Positions 57,735-64,000 of a stretch of 64,000 nt of DNA are shown piece by piece. Where the stretch lies: assembly GCA_028753945.1 (NCBI GenBank), contig JAPNXP010000002.1:4278001-4342000 (forward strand), read 5' to 3'. This DNA is from Hexactinellida sp. DTS-2022. Taxonomy: Eukaryota > Porifera > Hexactinellida. A program made the translations under genes and the position numbers. Within the stretch, counting starts at the first letter, position 1. Each line of letters begins with the position of its first letter. A model generated the notes under the pieces. The model saw only the letters and a program-made list of their open reading frames with translations, ran no database searches and was not told where the DNA came from.

Positions 57735-59113
57735 TCAAACGATTTAAATTGTGAAAAGCCTGCCAAATATTCCAAATTGGCAAATGATCATTTGATTGTT
57801 TCTCTTCCTTTGAAATTAATTGATCATTATACTGAATCGAAGAACTCATTAGGATTCGCAAACAGAATTAACTAATCAATATCCGATTTTGTGCCTGTTA
57901 ATGATGAATGGAGAAGAAATAAATCTCAGGAAATTTTGAATTTGTGTGGAATACATACTAGAGCTCTGCGCGGGTCATATGCGGAACCCGCACCCGCCCC
58001 GCATCTATTAGTAATTGACCCGCACCCGCCCCGAAAATCCGACAATATAAACAAACGAACCCGCACCAATCCGCAACTAACATACATTAACCAGCGCTCA
58101 ACCCGCACCAATCCGCACCAACCCGCACCAACCCGCACCAAAACTCTTTGACCAGTATTATCGCTAGGATTATATCATAGGGTGTAAACACTCGGCGCAC
58201 AATGCGGGCACAAAGAAATTTACATCATTAAGGAATAAAGAAGACGGCAATATGTTTTGGGCGGAAATTTGAACATAGAATTACATGTTTATTATTCGGG
58301 AATACGAAATAATTCATCGTACAATTCGTTCCATCGCAAGACTTCTGACATCTTAAAATTATATTGGTCATTAATTTTGTTTAGGAACTATAGAGGGGTA
58401 CATTGTTACAATTAGAGGACACTGCACCCCCAAATAATCCTTAGCGAGAACTCTTGCGCAAACCCGAGATGACCCGCATCAACCCGCACCAACCCGCAGT
58501 AATAATCTCTGACCCGCACCCGCCCCGCATTACGATTCCGTGACCCGCACCCGACCCGCCCCGCAAAAATTCTGATTCTTTGACCGGCAAGTACCCGCGG
58601 GTTGCGGGTCCCGCAACCCGCATTTATTAACCCGCCCCGCGCAGTGCTCTAATACATACACCTTTAAAATATTCCATGAATCCAAAATTTCCTATAGAGA
58701 ATTGAATGGTAAATGAAAAAGTTTCTATTAATCCAGATGGGAACTGTTTATTCAGGTCTCTTAGCAGGTGGGTATCAGTAGACGAAAATAAGCATGAAGA
58801 ACTTCGAAGAAAATTGTTGATGTTTATGAGTACGTCATCTCTCTGCGAAAAGTAGTCATGGTAAAGAATAATCAAAAGGTTGATGAATACATTTCTAAAA
58901 GTAATTTACCAAAACTATCTGTTTGGTGAGGGGATGTAGAGTTATTTTGTGCCGCAAACTGGCTGACAAATAATGTTCTAGTCCTGAATGGAGAAGATTG
59001 GCAGAAAATTTCCTTTATGGGTTTCAATCCCAAAAGAGGAAAAAACATTTCAAGCTCGTCGAATATCTATCTTGAAAATAAATATCAACACTATGAACCT
59101 ATATTTCTGTTAT
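57735..59113 (+). pseudogene. OTU-type cysteine protease gene split by a hAT element
   Basis: Upstream of the insertion the strand reads NDEWRRNKSQEILNLCGIHT. After it come INPDGNCLFRSLSRW (catalytic Asp and Cys, Cys codon at 58745), then in another frame KNNQKVDEYISKSNLPKLSV. W, a TGA in place of Gly, and GDVELFCAANWLTNN form the OTU WGG..EL motif. NIYLENKYQHYEPIFL contains the catalytic His (codon at 59089). OTU enzymes cleave ubiquitin-like modifiers, and OTU domains also occur in some Helitrons and other mobile elements. One frameshift near 58828 plus stops disable this copy, beyond the insertion. Whether it was host gene or element cargo is open. Confidence 0.7.
57958..58640. mobile_element. 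hAT miniature element in the OTU gene, perfect 8-bp duplication
   Basis: AATACATA flanks both sides (57950-57957 and 58641-58648). Termini CTAGAGCTCTGCGCGGGT and, inverted, AGAGCACTGCGCGGGGCGG share AGAGC.CTGCGCGGG. Subterminal AACCCGCACC repeats occur near both ends in opposite orientation. It is 683 bp and non-coding. Confidence 0.85.
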
Positions 59114-59397
59114 TTGCAAATCAACATAATGATTAGCTTTGTTCACTTAGAATATGACTAGTAATTCATTTGTAATTCATTAGCTAAACTTCGGAAACTC
59201 ATTAAATTAATATTTATTTACAATTTTTGAGAGTCTTTGTATTATATTAATTTTAGATCAGAGAAAATTGGCCATCTTATTTGGCCAATAAACTCTTTTA
59301 AATCTACATCTACTTGGGATGATTGTAGCTTATTGGGAATAGATATACGCAAAAGACAAGCAGAAAATAGTAAGCACTAATAGTATAATAAATTAGT

Positions 59398-59548
59398 TAT
59401 ATAGAGCTCAGCTCTAGTAGAGTTTAGTTTTTCAGTATGTGTATTCAGGCACTGAGAAAGGTCAGTTTTTCCCAAAGCATTGAAATTGACCTTTAGAAAG
59501 TAAGCCTGGGGGAAAAATCTGAACTCTGACAAAGTTCAGCTCTATATA
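59398..59548. mobile_element. 150-bp inverted-repeat element
   Basis: TATATAGAGCTCAGCTCT at the left is mirrored by AGTTCAGCTCTATATA at the right; an inner AAGGTCAGTTTTTCCC / GGGGGAAAAATCTG pair is roughly symmetric. It is non-coding. The stretch 59120-59395 has no gene. Confidence 0.5.
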
Positions 59549-59930
59549 AGGATTCTCATAGAAAATATCAGCAAGCCAGGTTCTGCAAATATCGAAATAT
59601 AACTCCGAAATCCATACGATTTTTTGCAAAAATGGCCGATATCTCGATATTTTTAAAACATCGAAATATTGGGAAATTCCTATGTTTACTGAGATTTAAT
59701 AAAAGGATTGTGATAATTTTTCTGGAATTTATGGTATCAAACTTTTCGATATTATTGTAACCCCGATATTTCAATGTTAAACCTTGATATCACGATCGGC
59801 CATTTTGGTCATGCTGAACCAATTTTTTTAGCTCCCAATAGCCACACTTGGGGAAAAGGTATAAATATAAAAATCCCATTTTCACGTTTAGCTTTCCATT
59901 GAAAGTGAATTAACTTCCATTTTCGTGTGC

Positions 59931-59974
59931 AACGAAGGGTTAATTAAATTAAATTAATTATTTAACCCTTCGTT
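59931..59974. repeat. Perfect 13-bp inverted repeat
   Basis: AACGAAGGGTTAA at 59931-59943 and TTAACCCTTCGTT at 59962-59974 enclose an 18-base loop made only of A and T. It may be a hairpin at an element edge. Confidence 0.65.
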
Positions 59975-60091
59975 TAGGTTTTAATTGGGTGCAGAACTTG
60001 AGACGTTATACAAATTAATCACAAGTGTACTCCAAAACGATCATCGATAGCTACCCTATTTTATAAATTGCTTTCTCATATCTAATATTAG

Positions 60092-60266
60092 ATTTTGGGG
60101 GGGAGGGCCTCCCCAAATTTGAAAGAGGGTATGAAAATAAATGGGGAGGTTCCCACAAATTTGGGGGGGCCCTAAGAAATAAGTGCTATAATTCAAATGG
60201 GGGGGTCACCCCAAAGTGTTTCTGAATTTACATATTTGGGGGGCGCCTCCCTCCCCCCCCAAATAA
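60092..60266. mobile_element. G-run palindromic element
   Basis: ATTTTGGGGGGGAGGGCCTC at the left is mirrored by GGCGCCTCCCTCCCCCCCCA at the right. Internal GGGGGGG runs occur in both orientations. It is 175 bp and non-coding. Resembles the G-rich hAT miniature element at 26821 in composition only. Confidence 0.5.
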
Positions 60267-60299
60267 CACCCTATAGACCCTGACAATCCGTGTACATAC

Positions 60300-60747
60300 G
60301 GATACAGTTTCCCCGGGGACCTGGGAATAGGGCGTGTTGAAGTGTGGTTCTATATTAGAGAAATATGCAAAATATTGTCAAGCAAACTGAAGCCTGAACT
60401 ACAGTGCACCTACTGAGACACTCAACCTGGTGAGCTGGGGTTAGGGCCTGTTGAGGTGTGGGAGTATATCAGGGAAATAAGTATAATTAGAGTCAAACCA
60501 AAGTGGACCTCGTAAACAATTTACTCAGTGGACTGTCTCCCGGGCACCTGGCGATAGGGCCTGAAGATATGTGGGTGTATATTAGTGGTATAATAAAATT
60601 AAAGTCAACAAAAGTGGACCCTGACAAACAGTACCTATGGAGAAAGTTTCCTCGGGTCCTGGGTTTATGGCCTGTTGAATTGAGTGTGTATATTAGAGAA
60701 ATAAGCAAATTTGAATAAATCAAAGTGGACCACGACAAATAATATAC
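60300..60747. repeat. 116-bp satellite, second locus, left part
   Basis: Units carrying AGGGCCTGTTGA.GTGTGG, TTAGAGAAATA and AGTCAAACCAAAGTGG recur about every 116-120 bp, as in 14030-15845. The array is cut at TTAA (60748) by a family D element and resumes at 61435. Confidence 0.8.
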
Positions 60748-61434
60748 TTAACTGCCGACTGCCTAACTGATACACGCTGTAACAGGAGGAAAAGAGGTCG
60801 ATCAAATAATTCAAATTTCAAGAAAATTCGGATTTAGACATGGTTTTGTACAATCTATCGATTACATTAAAAAATCAAAAATTTCAGAAATTGTTATGAT
60901 GACGCAGCATAAAAGTGAACTGCTCCACTTGCCACTTGCTTTTGAAAATTCTAAATATATAATTTCACCGTAGAAATACCCGAAGTAAGATATTTGTCTA
61001 AATAATATCTATTTATTATATTTGTTTTGACAAATACAGAGTTGTGATAGATATAGCTCAAATATCTGTATTTTTTCGTAATCCATGGTTCACCAAAAAC
61101 AAATTTGTCGATTTTTTAAAAATAATGTAACTTTCGTTTAGTAAATCTGATTTGTTCAATTTTTGAGATCTGATAACTAATAAGATAGTCGTCATTGTTC
61201 AAGTTTAGAAACAAAGGATTACATTCATGCTTACTGTGTTATATCGATTTAAAGAGAAAGTATGTGTCATCACTTTTTGTCGAAATCCTCAAGTGAATTT
61301 TTTCAAAATTTCTTGCATATTGATAAATTATTGTGCTCTTGTTGGATTTCAAATTAATAGGTTCTAAATATTAAATACAAAGAACTACAGGTTATGTTAT
61401 TTTTCTGATAATCACTCCGGCAGTGTACAGTTAA
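60748..61434 (+). mobile_element. TTAA-flanked miniature element, family D, copy 2
   Basis: TTAA at 60748-60751 and 61431-61434. Termini CTGCCGACTGCC and, inverted, CTGTACACTGCC. It is 687 bp and matches 10373-11064 in opposite orientation throughout. The satellite units at 14030-15845 show the empty target (GCTTAAGTGGACA), which proves the duplication. Confidence 0.85.
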
Positions 61435-61495
61435 GTGGACAGTCGCGCCTTCGCACTGGCCGGTAGAGCCTGTTAAGGTTCAGGTCTACTCTACA
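61435..61495. repeat. 116-bp satellite, second locus, right part
   Basis: GTGGACAGTCGCGCCTTCGC and GGCCGGTAGAGCCTGTTAAG continue the satellite unit interrupted at 60747, then the similarity ends. 61500-62395 has an isolated perfect inverted pair (61974-62119) and unrecognised open frames. Confidence 0.65.
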
Positions 61496-61973
61496 AAATA
61501 CCAAAATTTCGATAAAATCCCAAACATTGTAAATCTCGTTTTTATTGCATTTTCGAAAAGTGTGGACACCCATGTGGACTCTCACGAAATTTCAAAGAGA
61601 AATTCCAATTATTTCTCCAGTTTGACTCACTTCGAGTTTTGAAAAAAATATCGGGGTTCTGGTGTTGGTTGCCGGTTGCAGTATACCATCGAAACTTGAT
61701 AATTTCAAGACATAGCCACATATAGGTTTTATCTTATATTAAGATAGAACAGCATATATCGCATCTTAATTTCAAATCTTATGGAAAAATATTGAATACT
61801 TTCAATGATAACATACTTTTTAGTGTCCTCCACCTAAGCCACTGCCATAGGGGACACTTTTTTCAAACCCCGCTATCTCCAAACACAATTATTGGCATTG
61901 CGGAAGTCATATTATGACTCAGATACCACCTAGAAACAAAATCTCAACGGTTTTGGCCAGCTCTCAATTAGTT

Positions 61974-62119
61974 CTATCATATGAGTGCAGCGATTTCATT
62001 TGTAACTTATCTTTATCTTTTTATTTAATTTATTGGTGGTGAAAAAAGTGATGTCCACATTTATTGATGAAAAATTTGACTAATAAGTGATTAAAAGAAT
62101 TCTTGCACTCATATGATAG
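61974..62119. repeat. Perfect 16-bp inverted repeat
   Basis: CTATCATATGAGTGCA at 61974-61989 and its exact inverse at 62104-62119, 114 bp apart. It could mark the ends of a very small element. No duplication was identified. Confidence 0.6.
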
Positions 62120-62399
62120 TTTAGAAGTTTCTCCATGCAATGCAACAACAATCTATTCTTAATCATTAACAGGAAAAAACTTATCCGTTCCGCAAAATAC
62201 GATTTTATAGAAAAAATAAATTTCACTGAATTACCTAGATCGAATATTATTGCATTTTTGCCATTTAGAAGGTGAAGTAAATCCGCTGTAAAAAATTTAA
62301 TTAATTCGGGTGAATATATTTGGTAGAAGTGCTCTAGAGTATACCTGAACCTTAACCACAATAAGGTAATTAAATATACATACCAATATATATTAACAC

Positions 62400-62512
62400 T
62401 AACCGGCCAAAAATATTTGAGCAGCATTAATTTGTATTCATACATTTGAGGTTATACCAGCAAAATAACATTAGTAATTGCTACAAAATGGCTATTAACA
62501 TGAAACGATATG
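62400..62512 (+). mobile_element. Left end of a CACTA.CCGGCCAAAAGTATT element, truncated
   Basis: CACTAACCGGCCAAAAATAT starts a copy colinear with the first 110 bases of 32914-33477. It is cut at TA (62513-62514) by another member of the same family. Confidence 0.65.
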
Positions 62513-62514
62513 TA

Positions 62515-63890
62515 CACTAACCAGCCAAATGTATTTGAACAATTGAAGTTTTAATGCAAACTGCAATAATCGTCTGGTAACTTATTAGAGGCTGTTTAAA
62601 CTACTCTGAAATGACAATAAATATCTTGCTATAGTTATAAATTAAGTAATATTTTGAATTCTCGTGATTTTAGTTAATATCCATGAAGTGGCATAAGTGT
62701 ATCTGCAACGTGCCACTTGTGGCACAAGTGGCACAAATGGGAATGTGGCTGTATTCCAGTAGAAAATTACGTAATCATTTGAAATTTTGCCCCTAGAGTA
62801 ATTCGACCATGTGGAATTCAAATATGCAATCAGAACTTCTACATTCTCATTCCATCTTGATGATCAGAAATTATATATTTAAGGGTGCTCAGTATTGATA
62901 TTCGGGCAAATACGGTGAATCTCAGAATCGCAAAATTTATTACTAGGAATACTCTAGATGATGTAGAGATTGACTTCTATGATTTTTTTTCTTATTAATT
63001 TTCAATAGAGATGGTGTTTTTTAATAAAATGTGACGTAATCTCCCAAATATGGAAATTTTTCAAAATTGTTGAATCTTTTTGAAAATTTGAACATATTAT
63101 TAGAACACTATTTCGTCACAGAAACAGTCTTTATTTTAATTATTTTGCAGAAAAAAAGATGCTATTACGTCATTTCTAAATTCCAAAAATTTTCCAAAAA
63201 GACACTTTAGGCAGAAAAATCTAAAAAATAGAGTTTTTATTCTAGAAAGTCAAACTTTTTTTTAAAATGCTCAGTATAAGTAGGCGCATGTTTTAAAAGA
63301 CCTGAGTTTAGGCATTATAATACAAAAAAATTGAATTAGTATACTTTTAATGAAAAATAGTGGGTTTTTTTGACCAATTTCACAAAAATGACAATAACAT
63401 AGAGTAGATTAAAGAAAAAGCATATTTCGAGATCTTTTAAAACATTGAGTATTGACTCAGGTATATTTTATAATTGACATGTTTCGGGCTAAAAACTAAC
63501 ATAATTTTTTTTTTTAATTCTTTGGCTAGTATGGATTAGGCCTATATTGACATTGTCTAGTTCATAACTAAGGATATATACATAGTAGAACTCTAATATT
63601 TTCAGGGATATCTTAGATATATTAGTACTATCCAAAAACGCAATAAAAACATTAGGTCGTCGGGTGTGAAAATATCAGTACAGAGCACCCTTAATTAGCT
63701 TATTATATAGTTAATGAGTTTAACACCTCGATATAAATGCAAATTCAAAAACTTTGCTATTTTATTATACTTCACATATCGTTTTATGTAAATAGCAGTG
63801 TTGATGCATCTACCAATGCTATTATGCTGCTAGAAGCTTGAATGTATAAATACAAATTATTGCTGTTTAAATACTTTTGACCGGCTAGTG
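62515..63890. mobile_element. TA-flanked palindromic element, copy 2, carrying a TTAA insertion
   Basis: TA at both sides. Termini CACTAACCAGCCAAATGTAT and, inverted, CACTAGCCGGTCAAAAGTAT. Without the nested TTAA element (62879-63694) it is about 560 bp, like the 564-bp copy at 32914-33477 in opposite orientation. Confidence 0.8.
62879..63694. mobile_element. TTAA-flanked miniature element, family E, nested copy
   Basis: TTAA at both ends. Termini GGGTGCTCAGTATTGATATT and, inverted, GGGTGCTCTGTACTGATATT. It is 816 bp and shares internal sequence with 32286-32877. The uninterrupted host copy at 32914 reads AATTAGCTAATTAAATATAT across the site, confirming a TTAA duplication. Confidence 0.85.
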
Positions 63891-63895
63891 TATAG

Positions 63896-64000
63896 TACAG
63901 TCGAAATCGGGTTTTTTTGTCTATTGGTTTTTTTTGCCTCCTTTTGTCGTGCAAAAATGTGATATCTTAATGTGTTTTCCATCGGGTTTTTTTGCTTATT
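63896..64000 (+). mobile_element. Start of a further TA element at the window edge
   Basis: TA then CAGTCGAAATCGGGTTTTTT followed by TCGGGTTTTTTTG repeats. Pogo-like terminus; the element continues beyond the window. Confidence 0.35.

Noticed and set aside
57891..58623. Open frames rich in Pro/Arg/Thr or Val/Gly within 57958-58640
   Set aside because: They come from AACCCGCACC repeats of a hAT miniature element.
62080..62445. 121-codon minus-strand frame as a gene
   Set aside because: No recognisable motif, low complexity composition, and one end overlaps a miniature-element terminus at 62400.
1..64000. tRNA or rRNA genes
   Set aside because: No cloverleaf with A and B boxes and no rRNA core sequence was recognised by eye; a covariance-model scan would be needed to exclude degenerate copies.

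Overview
This is an AT-rich eukaryotic window with spliceosomal GT-AG introns. It is almost entirely a graveyard of transposable elements nested in one another. The mix of elements (P/THAP, pogo/Tigger, several hAT lineages, Ty3/gypsy, Ty1/copia, a gypsy-integrase gene with introns, TA- and TTAA-flanked non-autonomous elements, PARP and OTU domains) fits an invertebrate animal. I cannot name the species. No bacterial genes, operons, rRNA, tRNA or CRISPR arrays were seen.

Layout. 1-2.1 kb: small inverted repeats and a LINE-like repeat. 2.1-3.0 kb: a decayed GC-rich block starting with one C2H2 finger. 4.1-4.9 kb: the 5' end of a hAT transposase gene cut by a TTAA element. 5.9-9.0 kb: a THAP/P-element-like transposase split by a 1.5-kb foldback element. 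10.4-13.8 kb: TTAA and hAT miniature elements. 14.0-15.9 kb: a satellite with a unit of about 116 bp. 16.8-17.3 kb: a hAT/ZBED N-terminal ORF. 17.5-19.5 kb: a complete but mutated Tigger element. 20.2-20.7 kb: a broken PARP catalytic domain. 23.5-24.2 kb: a copia fragment. 26.7-29.3 kb: a decayed Ty3/gypsy pol, interrupted by a hAT miniature element in the reverse-transcriptase region. 29.6-34.4 kb: foldback, TTAA, TA and hAT miniature elements. 35.0-38.0 kb: a heat-shock-like promoter and a possible two-exon gene. 38.8-42.0 kb (minus strand): an eight-exon integrase gene (HHCC, DD35E, GPY/F) with nearly intact frames. 42.5-45.3 kb: elements nested four deep. 45.5-47.0 kb: a two-exon gene fragment whose intron is filled by a miniature element. 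48.4-50.2 kb: a hAT inside a hAT. 50.6-52.7 kb: a GC-rich hAT transposase pseudogene. 56.5-57.5 kb: the C-terminal half of another hAT transposase. 57.9-59.1 kb: an OTU protease gene split by a hAT miniature element. 60.3-61.5 kb: the 116-bp satellite again, with a TTAA element inserted. 62.4-63.9 kb: nested TA and TTAA elements.

Most mobile-element ends are supported by target-site duplications I could read directly: 8 bp for hAT, TA for mariner/pogo-like and TTAA for piggyBac-like. In several cases an empty site exists elsewhere in the window. The strongest candidate for a functional host or domesticated gene is the minus-strand integrase gene. Its seven introns all have GT-AG ends, all six junctions whose phase can be checked directly are compatible, and the seventh is compatible once one apparent frameshift is allowed for.
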